Of a DNA stretch of 64,000 nucleotides, positions 32,121-41,368 are shown in pieces. The DNA lies in contig CAJNDS010000102.1 of the NCBI GenBank assembly GCA_905221605.1, positions 310,001 to 374,000 of the forward strand. Reading direction: 5' to 3'. This DNA comes from Symbiodinium natans. Lineage: Eukaryota; Sar; Dinophyceae; Suessiales; Symbiodiniaceae. Each line of letters starts with the position of its first letter. The first letter of the stretch is position 1. The translations under genes and the position numbers were made by a program. A model generated the notes under the pieces. That model was given only the letters and a program-made list of their open reading frames with translations, had not been told where the DNA came from and did no database searches.

Positions 32121-35100
32121 TCACTTCTTTTTCCGATTGTTGGCAATCTTGAGGTGAAGTTGCAGCAGAATATACTCCAGGTCCGAAATCGTAAGAATAG
32201 GATCCTGTATGCCCCTTTGAATTGAGGATACCAATCCTTCTCTCTTTGCGTCCTCAATCGCCTGGCAAGATTGACCCAGCTCTTCATTCGCATTGGCAGA
32301 CCCTGGTGCCTCCGCATCGGATGGACGATCCTTTTCCTCAGGATCTTGCACCATTACCACCTCTTCTTTTTTGGGACTCTGACTTTTCTCCTTCTTCTTT
32401 GTCTTTCCACCGACATTTGACTTTGTGCGCGTCTTCGAGGATTTTTCCACTGCAGAAGCCACCACATTGGATGTTGATCCACCCTTCTCAATGATCGTCG
32501 GCATCTTCTTCGGCTTTGGAACCATGAGAGTGTAAGGATCTTCGATAGCTGCAGCTTTCCTCTTCTTTTTTACCTTTTTCTTCTCTTCTTCAACGGCAAC
32601 CTCCGTCTCCGAAGTCTCAACCACTCCTTTTTCGGCAGGAATATCCTTGCTGGACTCCCTTTCTAGGGATCTCTTTTTACCTCTTTTGGGATCCTTTTCC
32701 TCTCCCAAATTGGCTCGCTCATACCATATCCTCAGGTCATTGACCCATTCTTCCACCTCCGCGAGCGAAACCTCATACGACTTCACTACTTCGAGAAGTT
32801 CCAGCACGGACAACATTTCAGTGGTCCACGAAACCCATACTTGATCCATTTGGTCAGCATCTCCAGTGAACTTCAGGAGTTTGAACAATGGGTCCGCCTC
32901 TGCTCGAGCCAAATCTGGCTTGCCACCGGAGAGAAATGAAATCGCCTCCATCAACAGTTCCGTCATCTTGGTCTCTTCGTCATAAACCATAAAATCCTCC
33001 TCATCATCATCGAACTGTTCAGGAGGGATCTCCTTTTCTCCACCATTTGCACCAGACTTTCTCCTTGGACCATCCCTTGGGGGCGTCCTTGGAGACCTTG
33101 GCCTCTGTTTTTCCAACGGAACACCATGCTCGAAGACACACCTGTCACCAAATCGACACTTCCCAGACCGAGCAAACTGGACGCACCTCACACCAGTTGC
33201 ATCATGCGAGAACCCACAATCCTTTCCAGCGAAACATTCTCTCCCTGCCACATAGTATTTGCACCAATATGAATGTAGCACCACATCATCTTCGGAATGG
33301 ATGAATTTGCAGTCGTCACCGAATTTGCAGCGATCTTTCCCCCTGCCGAACCAATAGCAGAAACCCTTCTTCCTCTTCTCCAAGCGCTCTGCCTCATACC
33401 GGTCCATAGGGCGATTGTGCTCTACATGAACATTGCCATGTACCTGGGGACTGCTCCCTTCACCCGACGTGCTATCAGTATTTGGTGCTTGGAGTACAGC
33501 TGGAAAACCTGGCCTTGGTCCTACCACCTTCATGATCGGTTTTCCGCCAACTCCTGAGCCATGCTGAGACGATCCAAAAACATTGAACATCTTCATGAAG
33601 GCCTTCCTAGCGCCAATCTTCTGCACCCTTTTGATTGGACGTTTCATTGCTCCAACCTTGCATCCAGATGCATTCAAACGACGCAACCTTCTAAACCCAA
33701 CTCTATGTCCCTTCTTCCAAAGAGCCATAAGAATTTTAGAGGCAGTAACATTCTCCACCTCTACCTTTTCCAATGATCCCTCACTTCCCGGAACAAACCC
33801 ATCCATATCTGAAGACCTTTCCATCTTTTTTGACACCACTTCGTCGAGGTAGTCTTCTGAAATCCAGGGAAAGTTCCCCTTAGAGGAAGGATTGTCATCA
33901 TTGTTTGGTCCTTCACCAGGATATCCTTTGGTGCTGTCAAAGATCTTACCAGTAGTGCGGTCCTGCATAGAGAAATTCGAAGCCACGCGGGAGTACACTG
34001 ACCACAAGAAAATCCTTGTGTCCGCCAGTCTGGATGACCCACTGGATTTCTCCTCTTCCGGAGAAACTTCTGGCGCTTTGCCCTTCCCTCCAGTGTCACC
34101 GCTTGTCTCACCTCCAGCATCTTCAATGGGAATAAGGGATTCATTGTTCCCTTGATCAAGCACCGCATCCTCTAGTCCAAGAACTTCCAGCATCGCTGTC
34201 GAAGGATCCACCTCCTCATCCGCATCGTCGTCCATCCTTCTCCAGAGAGCCTCCAATTGGTCCGCACAAGTCGCCGCTTGAAGAAACTCCATCAACCGAG
34301 CCCTCCCGCGCTGCCAGAGAAATTCTGAAACCATCACCGACCCTTGTGCTCCCAGATTCAGGAATGGGTGAACCATTTTGGCTACCCTCGCCATAAGTTC
34401 AATATGAACTTCCATGCCTGGACTGCGGCTCCAATCATAGGCAATTGCCTCCATAGCAGTACCAAACTTGTCCGTATTCTTGAATTCCCCTTCCAGACCA
34501 GGAGACAACAAGGCACCCATCACCGAAAGAGGGTAATTCCCCACCGCCGGCAAGCACGGGTTGTCATGGAACGAATGATGCAGGTCAGTATAATATCCTT
34601 GATCTCTCCTTTGAAAAAGGAGTGTTCCAGTCCCTAGCTGGGCATTCATTTCATCCACTTGTACCATTTCAGCACATATCCTCTGTGCCAGGTGCGCCAT
34701 TGCTGGCCAGACGGTACGATCGGTCAGACCGCGACGCATAACCCAATCAGTTGTTGGCGACTGGATCAGCGTTCCTGGATCATACACCATAACCATTGCA
34801 CCGTCTCCCATTGACTGATCAGCATCGTCCTCCAGTGCCAGGTTCTCATCCTGTTCGCTTGCACCCTCGGATGACATGCTAATAACCAAATTTCGATCCA
34901 TCTTATTGGACCCTTTTTGGCAATCTCTTTGCCCCATTGGCAACTTGCCAACTGCAACCTTCCAATAAATTCGAGTCAGAAGGCCTTTCACCAGCAATTG
35001 CTGAAGGTCACTCCTCACCGGACCACCATCCAACATCTTCGCATCATTACCACGGAGATCATTGCTCCCGCCTTCTCCTTCTTTTTGGTCGGTCTCCTCG

Positions 35101-36368
35101 CCAGAAATCTGTACTGCTCCTTCCGGCGCCGTCTCCTGTCCAGCCACTTCATGCCCAGGAAGAACTTGAGCGCTTTCAGAGACATTCACCTGTCCAGCAG
35201 CACCTTGCCCAGGTAAAACCTCATCCGTGGAGCCCACCGCCAGCGAACCAACCATAACTGAACCATCCCTTGTTCTTTTTTGAGACCGTTCAGCTCGACG
35301 AGAAGGTTGTGGTAGCGAAAAAACTTGTGAAGTCACTTCTTGGCGGGTCTCCCCCCGCGACGCTTTGTCGCGCCCTTCGCCAAGGTGAACCGATTTTTTC
35401 GGCCCATCATTGGAGCCTGAAGAACCACTTTGTGGAACATTGCCACGACTCGCAGTTCTCCACGAATCCCTTTCTTGCAAAAAGAGTTCCTTCAGGCGTT
35501 GTACCGCATTGGTCTCCTCCTCGCTTGAATCGCTTGAGGAAGCGGCATACGAGACCAAAGCCTCCGCCTGGTCATCATCATCCACCACATCTGCCCACGC
35601 TCTGCTGAATGGATACGACAAACCACCACGAGGTTTCACCGGCTCCAGGGGCTTCGGTTTTTCCACCACTTCCGCCAGTTGCACTCGTCGTTGTGACCGA
35701 GATCGTGGCACCTGTCGCACCTGTTTTTTGTCCAGCAAGGGCCTTCCCCTTCTTACAGGGTTTGATCTTGACCGATACTTTTTCGTTGGTGGATTCACCG
35801 GCGGCATTCCAACTCCCACCAACCGCAGCTTCTGTACGCACAACGGAGACCTCTGTGCAAGCGTCCAACCATCACGGTACCTGACCTTATCAAAAAGCTC
35901 CCGATAGGAACCTCTCGGCATAGTTTTTGCACCGGAGTCTTCAGCTTCACGCACCTGAGTGAGGGTTCGCACCGCCGCTCTTCCAGTCCCTTTGTTCCCA
36001 GAAGATTGTTGTACCCGTACAGATGCATCAGAAGGAACTGCCTTTTCCGGTCCTCCCGGTCGATATCGGACCTCACCCACCAATTGCAGAATTTTGCATG
36101 CGGTCACTTTGTTGATCCCTTTGTCAACCAAATCTTCCACAAAGATGAACTCTTGCAAGTCCGACACATTGGTCACACCAAGCGTAATCATCACCTCACT
36201 TACATGAGGGGTATACACCCACAGGTGTGCGTTGCGAGCCATCCAATTTTCAATCGGCTCCTCCGGATTGTGAAGCTGAGTACTAGTGGATGCAGCCACC
36301 GAATTCTTTTGCTCATCAGCTTCTACTTCATCCAGAATATCCTTTTTCACCATCTTTTTGTGACACAT
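32121..36368 (-). CDS. Retroelement ORF B: SAM-like N-terminus and three CCCH fingers
   Basis: 1415 residues. Residues about 45-105 resemble a SAM-type helical domain (SEVMITLGVTNVSDLQEF, then KVTACKILQLVGEV). A well-ordered unknown domain lies at about 528-720 (WPAMAHLAQRICAEM, HPFLNLGAQGSVMV). Three CCCH fingers lie close together at about 1003-1085 (spacings 9-5-3, 8-5-3 and 8-5-3). The tail is Lys/Glu-rich, nuclear-localisation-like (KKKVKKKRKAA). No reverse transcriptase, integrase or protease motif was found. The ATG overlaps the end of ORF A by 41 nt. ORF B is in the +1 frame relative to ORF A, so it needs its own initiation, trans-spliced mRNA or a +1 shift. A second RNA-binding structural protein is the best guess. 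Confidence 0.8.
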   Translation of the reverse strand: MCHKKMVKKDILDEVEADEQKNSVAASTSTQLHNPEEPIENWMARNAHLWVYTPHVSEVMITLGVTNVSDLQEFIFVEDLVDKGINKVTACKILQLVGEVRYRPGGPEKAVPSDASVRVQQSSGNKGTGRAAVRTLTQVREAEDSGAKTMPRGSYRELFDKVRYRDGWTLAQRSPLCVQKLRLVGVGMPPVNPPTKKYRSRSNPVRRGRPLLDKKQVRQVPRSRSQRRVQLAEVVEKPKPLEPVKPRGGLSYPFSRAWADVVDDDDQAEALVSYAASSSDSSEEETNAVQRLKELFLQERDSWRTASRGNVPQSGSSGSNDGPKKSVHLGEGRDKASRGETRQEVTSQVFSLPQPSRRAERSQKRTRDGSVMVGSLAVGSTDEVLPGQGAAGQVNVSESAQVLPGHEVAGQETAPEGAVQISGEETDQKEGEGGSNDLRGNDAKMLDGGPVRSDLQQLLVKGLLTRIYWKVAVGKLPMGQRDCQKGSNKMDRNLVISMSSEGASEQDENLALEDDADQSMGDGAMVMVYDPGTLIQSPTTDWVMRRGLTDRTVWPAMAHLAQRICAEMVQVDEMNAQLGTGTLLFQRRDQGYYTDLHHSFHDNPCLPAVGNYPLSVMGALLSPGLEGEFKNTDKFGTAMEAIAYDWSRSPGMEVHIELMARVAKMVHPFLNLGAQGSVMVSEFLWQRGRARLMEFLQAATCADQLEALWRRMDDDADEEVDPSTAMLEVLGLEDAVLDQGNNESLIPIEDAGGETSGDTGGKGKAPEVSPEEEKSSGSSRLADTRIFLWSVYSRVASNFSMQDRTTGKIFDSTKGYPGEGPNNDDNPSSKGNFPWISEDYLDEVVSKKMERSSDMDGFVPGSEGSLEKVEVENVTASKILMALWKKGHRVGFRRLRRLNASGCKVGAMKRPIKRVQKIGARKAFMKMFNVFGSSQHGSGVGGKPIMKVVGPRPGFPAVLQAPNTDSTSGEGSSPQVHGNVHVEHNRPMDRYEAERLEKRKKGFCYWFGRGKDRCKFGDDCKFIHSEDDVVLHSYWCKYYVAGRECFAGKDCGFSHDATGVRCVQFARSGKCRFGDRCVFEHGVPLEKQRPRSPRTPPRDGPRRKSGANGGEKEIPPEQFDDDEEDFMVYDEETKMTELLMEAISFLSGGKPDLARAEADPLFKLLKFTGDADQMDQVWVSWTTEMLSVLELLEVVKSYEVSLAEVEEWVNDLRIWYERANLGEEKDPKRGKKRSLERESSKDIPAEKGVVETSETEVAVEEEKKKVKKKRKAAAIEDPYTLMVPKPKKMPTIIEKGGSTSNVVASAVEKSSKTRTKSNVGGKTKKKEKSQSPKKEEVVMVQDPEEKDRPSDAEAPGSANANEELGQSCQAIEDAKREGLVSSIQRGIQDPILTISDLEYILLQLHLKIANNRKKK

Positions 36369-39300
36369 TGGTCATTTGCAGCGCTTTTGGTGCCGAGGAT
36401 GAGGAAGATTCAGCTCCCCCACTCGCAGGTGGCTGAAAAGTGCTTCTATCCGTAAGCTCCCATCCTCTCTCTTTTTCAAACCGGACCTGATTGGCCACCT
36501 GTACCAAGTGTTTCAGGAGCGACAGCCGCTCCTCTGACATCTCGTCATGGGAGTACTTGCAGAAATTTAACCCTTTCCGGCAACGTCCTCTGAGGTAATA
36601 ATCGAAACAGCAATGGTGGAACCCTGCGTCCCTTAGTGACTTCCTGGAAGCATTGTCCCAAGCTTTGCCGGGCTCCCAAGTCCCTTCCAATGCTACATCA
36701 TCGTTGTGAAGGTACCTGCATGCAGTCCCATATTTACAACCACCTTGATTGTAATACAGACACAGCCGACCTTTTGGCTCACCCGACGTAGGCTCACCCT
36801 TTGATGCACCTTTGCCAAAATTGTACTTGGCCCGGAAGGCTAAATCCTCCTGCTCCTGCTGTGCCTCATCCACTGTACCTTCCTCTGTGGGAGGGTCACC
36901 GATGTTCCCGTCCTCATCATCAGCTTCTTGGCTATTCTTTGGATCAGTTGACCCCCCTTCTGGCCAACCTTCACCGTACCGACGATGCTCGTAGGGACAC
37001 CCATCGCCATTGCGACACCTTCCCTTATTGAAGAACCTGCACAGCTTGCTGTAACCAGGTGACAACACCGTCTTTGGTGTCATATAAGCCTTTTTGTACT
37101 GGTCAGGATCCATGTAGGCTTCCATTGGCTTGTTCTCCCTTTTGCTCATGGATTGCACTGCACCATCAAGCTCCTGCAAAAATAGCTTGGTGTCCAACCA
37201 AAGCGCGTTCCAAAACTCATCTTCCCCTTGATTCAGCACCGTTGCACCCACAACTGGTCGAGAAAATCTCCTTTTTCTGCATGCCAGTTCGAAAAGCGCG
37301 TTGTGGTACTGTTTTCGGGAAAAAGTGGTTAACTTCCCCAAGCCTGTGCTTTCTGTACCATCAGGCTTCCAACCATCATTTTGCAAGATGCCATACGCGC
37401 GCCGAGCTTCCGCATTGAGGAATGCCTGATCCGCAACACACTCCTGTAAATCTTCCATCGGCCGACCTAACAGCATCCCAGTAATTTTGCCAACATAGGC
37501 TTCCTCTTCATTTCCATTCTCCAGAAGAGCTTTGTAGATCTTTTCTCCATAAAGTTGCCTTTCTTTTCGTTCTTCAGAAGACAACTCCTGTACCACAAGC
37601 TCTTCATCGGATTGCTCTTCCTCCTGTTTCCAGTCCCATTGACCGTTGGAATCTTGGTACCATTGACCAGCATACCATGAATCCGTCCACCACGTACTCC
37701 AGCCGCTGGGTTTCCACTTCCGCAGCGTCGAAGAAGAGTCCTCCACGTCCTCTTCCAAAACCAGAAAGGTGTCCAAGATTATGGTACCATCATCTTCCAC
37801 TCGTTTCACTGTTCCATTGACAGTATCACCAAACTTGAACTGATATGCATTGTTCCCTTCTGCAGGAATCAATACATTCATATCCCCATGGTCCAAAAAG
37901 GCTCCATACCCATTGATGCAGCGCACTAGACCCATGATCTCATCTCCCTCTTGATAGCAATGTGGCCCAGGTGACTCCAAGGCTCCCGCTCGGGGCACTT
38001 TCTTTACACGCTCTTCAGAAACCATCTCTGTATCATCGGCTCCTGGCGCATCCTTTGTCTTCACCTTTGGGTCACACTGCTCGTCCTGCTCCACGAGTCC
38101 CACAAGCTCATCTTTTTTGTGCTCCTGGATTTCAGGACCTCCCTTTTTCTCCGCCAACGGCTTTGCCTCATCTGCTGTAGTTCGCTCGGTGTCGACTTCC
38201 GGTGAACTTCCAGACGGCAACGCTTCTCCCTTCATGGGAGTGGACCCATCATTGGAGTCCTTTGTCTCACCTTCTGCAGCAGGCAAATCTTCTTCCACTG
38301 CAGGGCAATTGAGTCGATCATCCACGGCAGGCACGCTTTCTTCCACCGCAGGCTCCTTTGGTTCCATGGCCTCCAAAGGAGAATTTCCACCATCATTGAC
38401 TACAGCTGCCTCATTGGCTCCGGTGTAGCCCTTGTCATTTCGTTCCTCGCTGCTAACTTCAGGTTGCACCAGTGCGTCCACCTGTGAACCTCCATCATCA
38501 GCTGCTGCGGAGACCTGCGCCCCATTGTTGCAGTCGCCCGTGGAACGTACCACCACATGCACCTCAACCCGTGCTTCCTTCGCACTCCAGGTAATATCTG
38601 GCGCATCAACCCGCGCATCATTGGCGCTCCAGGCCTCATTTTTCAGATCATCCGTGTCTCCAGCTATTCCAGAAGCTTCTTTTTCCCTTTGAATGGCAGA
38701 ATTCTTGGCACCAAACGAAGAGACCTCCTCAGTCGTAACACACAACTTTTTCTCTCCATCCTCCGAATCTCCAGGACCACCTTCCTGAACAACAGGTACC
38801 ACATCCACCACTCGCTCTTCTGCAGCCGACACAGTTCCGATCACCTCATTGGGCATTTTCTCTTCTGGATCCACCAATTCCATCGCTGCCCCACCCTCAG
38901 AAAGCGCTTCTGTTTCTTCCCGATCCAGGTGTTGAGCTCCAGCGATGTTGGCTTGGTTCCCAGGAATCCCTTCCTCATCAGGAGAACCCGAGGTCGGGGC
39001 GTCACCATCAGCCCTAGGACCGCTATCCCTGATAGTAGAGGAAAAATCTTTTTCACCTAAACTATTTACACTACCCTGGAATGCCCTCGTAGACTCAGTC
39101 TTCGGAGTAGAGGATGAAGAATCCAGTGCCGCCTCCATTTCCAGCTCATTGCCCAAAGGAGACCCAACCACCTCGTCACTCTTCACCTTTTCACCTACCA
39201 CCGGCAATGTCCACTTGGTTTCGTGCGTATCCAGGCAGTAATAATATTGTCTCCCATCTTCATGGAGGTGCAATTCCCACATTGTGCCATCACACGCTTG

Positions 39301-39948
39301 GATCAGATGCTCGTCTTTCCGAAAACCGTCCCTTTCAGAAACCTGTCGCATCTCGTCCTCTTCTTCTGACAGCTGTCGCAACCGTTCAGCCTCCATCTGT
39401 AGGATCTCCTCCTCCCCCATGGCGTATTCAGCAGCAGGTGCAGCTTCAAAGCCGTCCGCACCCTTCTGTTTGTGACCGCTTCCACCACCTTGGGAACTCG
39501 AAGATGGACCCTTTTTGATCTTGTTCAACGGCCTCCTGGTCGCTTGTAGCACTTCTCCAATCAGATCGGTCTGAGACTCTTGGTCTACCATTCGACCCGA
39601 AGTCGAAGACGACGGCTGGTACCCGTGTTTGTGTAACACTCGTAAAACAGTCACCTCCATTTCACGATCTATGCCACCAGTCGCATCCCAGTTCCTTTTT
39701 TCACCAGGCTTTGGCGGTACAGAAACAGCACGTCCTTCAGCTTCAGCATTGCTAACCATATCCCTATTGGGATTCATACCCACATTGGGGCTTTCTGCAA
39801 CCAAGGCCTCTTCCAGATGTTCTTCAGCGTCGGGAATCACCTCTTCCAACACCGCTCTTTCACCCAGAGACTCAGCTGCACCATTTCCAGCTCCACCATC
39901 TTGTCCACCATCCGAGGCAAGTTGGAGCCATCGCTTCGGAGAAGGCAT
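36328..39948 (-). CDS. Retroelement ORF A: WW, S1, MLLE-like and three CCCH fingers
   Basis: 1206 residues from the first ATG inside the element (the frame is open upstream through the LTR). By eye, in order: a WW-like domain at about 223-250 (MWELHLHEDGRQYYYCLDTH, then TKWTLP); a long acidic linker; an S1-like OB fold at about 664-727 (GLVRCINGYGAFLDHG, FGDTVNGTV); a Trp-rich stretch at 745-774; a PABC/MLLE-like domain at about 794-857 (YGEKIY, KITGMLLG, AYGILQ); CCCH fingers at about 970-988, 1063-1081 and 1114-1134 (C-x7-C-x5-C-x3-H twice, C-x8-C-x6-C-x3-H). These are RNA- and translation-related modules. A Gag-like RNA-packaging role with capture by poly(A)-associated factors is my inference. 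No pol motif is seen. It overlaps ORF B by 41 nt in another frame. Confidence 0.8.
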   Translation of the reverse strand: MPSPKRWLQLASDGGQDGGAGNGAAESLGERAVLEEVIPDAEEHLEEALVAESPNVGMNPNRDMVSNAEAEGRAVSVPPKPGEKRNWDATGGIDREMEVTVLRVLHKHGYQPSSSTSGRMVDQESQTDLIGEVLQATRRPLNKIKKGPSSSSQGGGSGHKQKGADGFEAAPAAEYAMGEEEILQMEAERLRQLSEEEDEMRQVSERDGFRKDEHLIQACDGTMWELHLHEDGRQYYYCLDTHETKWTLPVVGEKVKSDEVVGSPLGNELEMEAALDSSSSTPKTESTRAFQGSVNSLGEKDFSSTIRDSGPRADGDAPTSGSPDEEGIPGNQANIAGAQHLDREETEALSEGGAAMELVDPEEKMPNEVIGTVSAAEERVVDVVPVVQEGGPGDSEDGEKKLCVTTEEVSSFGAKNSAIQREKEASGIAGDTDDLKNEAWSANDARVDAPDITWSAKEARVEVHVVVRSTGDCNNGAQVSAAADDGGSQVDALVQPEVSSEERNDKGYTGANEAAVVNDGGNSPLEAMEPKEPAVEESVPAVDDRLNCPAVEEDLPAAEGETKDSNDGSTPMKGEALPSGSSPEVDTERTTADEAKPLAEKKGGPEIQEHKKDELVGLVEQDEQCDPKVKTKDAPGADDTEMVSEERVKKVPRAGALESPGPHCYQEGDEIMGLVRCINGYGAFLDHGDMNVLIPAEGNNAYQFKFGDTVNGTVKRVEDDGTIILDTFLVLEEDVEDSSSTLRKWKPSGWSTWWTDSWYAGQWYQDSNGQWDWKQEEEQSDEELVVQELSSEERKERQLYGEKIYKALLENGNEEEAYVGKITGMLLGRPMEDLQECVADQAFLNAEARRAYGILQNDGWKPDGTESTGLGKLTTFSRKQYHNALFELACRKRRFSRPVVGATVLNQGEDEFWNALWLDTKLFLQELDGAVQSMSKRENKPMEAYMDPDQYKKAYMTPKTVLSPGYSKLCRFFNKGRCRNGDGCPYEHRRYGEGWPEGGSTDPKNSQEADDEDGNIGDPPTEEGTVDEAQQEQEDLAFRAKYNFGKGASKGEPTSGEPKGRLCLYYNQGGCKYGTACRYLHNDDVALEGTWEPGKAWDNASRKSLRDAGFHHCCFDYYLRGRCRKGLNFCKYSHDEMSEERLSLLKHLVQVANQVRFEKERGWELTDRSTFQPPASGGAESSSSSAPKALQMTNVSQKDGEKGYSG

Positions 39949-40002
39949 TGCTTCTTGATCCCAAAACCTTGAAAGAACACTTAACCGCAGGGAACCTAAT
40001 TT

Positions 40003-40014
40003 GGGCTCATAACC
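40003..40014 (-). promoter_or_regulatory. Primer-binding site, initiator-tRNA anticodon-arm type
   Basis: GGTTATGAGCCC in element sense, directly after the 5' LTR. It is the complement of a GGGCTCATAACC anticodon arm with the CAT anticodon, as in some initiator methionine tRNAs. Copia and Ty5 are known to prime from such an internal, cleaved initiator-tRNA fragment rather than from the tRNA 3' end. Confidence 0.7.
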
Positions 40015-40301
40015 TACGGGGGGACAACCAAGGAAGGAAATCAACTCCCCTAATCGCCCTGAACTTATATTTCCCAGATCGAACCAAGAAACAACCAAGA
40101 ACACGGATAAGAGCAACCCAGGGGGGAAGGAAAGGGGGAAGGAACCCACACCCTTACCAAACCCTAAGAACCCAGGCACTTCTTTTTGAACTTGTGGCTT
40201 TCTGTTCAAGCCCATCTTGAGCCAAATACGATTACCGGGTTCATTAACCCTTCCAACTTCCAACACTAACTCCTTTCTACAAAACCAATTGCAGCTCCGC
40301 A
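40015..40301 (-). repeat. 5' LTR
   Basis: 287 bp. A long frame stays open through this LTR into ORF A, but its first ATG uses one base of the flanking target site (40302), so that start is an accident of insertion. Confidence 0.95.
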
Positions 40302-40545
40302 TAGGGTTTAGGGTTCAGGGTTCAGGGTTCAGGGTTGAGGGTTGCAGGTTTAGGGGTCCTTGAAGAGCTCCGAGGGCGGTCTCTTGGCACGCAGCCTGGC
40401 AGCTCGACTCCGAAACTCTCGGGTTTAGGGTTAGGGTTTAGGGTTTAGGGTTTGGGCTTAGGGTTTTAGGGCTTAGGGTTTAGGGTTAGGGTTTAGGGTT
40501 TTAGGGTTTTAGGGTTTTAGGGTTTAGGGTTTAGGGTGTAGGGGT
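40302..40545 (+). repeat. TTTAGGG-like tract interrupted by the LTR element
   Basis: TTTAGGG, TTCAGGG and TTTTAGGG variants at 40302-40340 and 40425-40545. With the TTTAGGG at 31456-31463 this reconstructs the pre-insertion tract. A minus-strand open piece in between (about 40350-40410) may be a small exon. Confidence 0.85.
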
Positions 40546-41368
40546 TTTTCTGGCACCCGCATAGCTGGACGAGGGTTTAGGGTTTAGGGTTTTCCTTGAC
40601 TTTGGGGGCACGCCTGGCACTTCCAGGTGCTCCAACATAAACCCTGAACCCGGCAGCTCATAAACTTCTGCCCAAAAACCGACACCAGAGTACGTACCAC
40701 AGACCCACACCTCTGTTTCGACAGGCGGGGTCGATACTGCCAGCATTCAATGCCCAGCCAACGGAAGCCTTCTTCTACGCATGCTGCCTCTTCTTAAGGT
40801 GTGACCTTCGTGAGCCACCGTCCGAGGCCCCCACTCTTGCCGCACGTCATTGATCTGAATGTTTGCAGTACCCCTATATCGCCTCACCGAGGATCAATGG
40901 GGGTAGGTTGGACCTCCCTGTTTGCTGTACATCCCCAATTACTCGAGCTCCTGGCTCCTTAGGCTTAGGGTTTAGGGTCAAGGGCGAAAGGGTGCGTTGC
41001 AAGGGCTTGCATTTTCAACCCAGCATCAGGGTGCTGCTAGGAGTCTGGTGCGTCAGCTGCGTGATGCTGTCCACCGTCTGCTTTGACGCTCGGGCCATAT
41101 CCTGCAGACCTAGGACCACAGCGCCCGACTTTCTCACGTGCAACATCGACTTAGATCTGTGCTCGAGCGAGTCCCTAAACCCGAAACCCTAAACCCGAAT
41201 AAGTTCTTCTTGCCTGGACTGCCTGGATGCCCTGACTTTGTTGGGTTCCGACGATCTGGGCCTGGACCGTGGCGGCGGTACGTGGTGCTTTGTCTCATTC
41301 GGTTCTGGCTCGGGTTCTAGAAGCATGGCCCATGCGCACACAAAGGCTGGCCCAATCAACTACACCTT
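40546..41368. other. Coding-like fragments, no resolved gene
   Basis: A minus-strand frame at about 40590-40746 reads ETEVWVCGTYSGVGFWAEV and on to LEHLEVPG, and is plausible as an exon, but without clear borders. A plus-strand 109-codon ORF (40863-41192) ends in CCCGAAACCCTAAA repeats and has no recognisable domain. Confidence 0.3.

Larger units (their letters stand above)
31464..40301 (-). mobile_element. Non-autonomous LTR retrotransposon, nearly intact
   Basis: An 8.84-kb element read on the minus strand: 5' LTR 40015-40301, primer site 40003-40014, ORF A 36328-39948, ORF B 32121-36368, purine tract 31751-31760, 3' LTR 31464-31750. The LTRs are 287 bp and differ at one position (31732 versus 40283), so insertion was recent. 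LTR ends are TGC...GTA in element sense. A 5-bp TAGGG flanks both sides, though the site is itself a telomere-like tract. I see no reverse transcriptase, integrase, RNase H or protease motif in either ORF, so it should depend on a partner. The primer site points to copia-type machinery. Confidence 0.85.

Noticed and set aside
32222-40220. Many plus-strand ORFs of 60-167 codons within the LTR element
   Set aside because: They are antisense of ORF A and ORF B, which have recognisable domains.
36328-40302. ORF A starting at 40302 inside the 5' LTR
   Set aside because: That ATG uses one base of the host target site, and the LTR precedes the primer site. The first ATG inside the element is at 39948.
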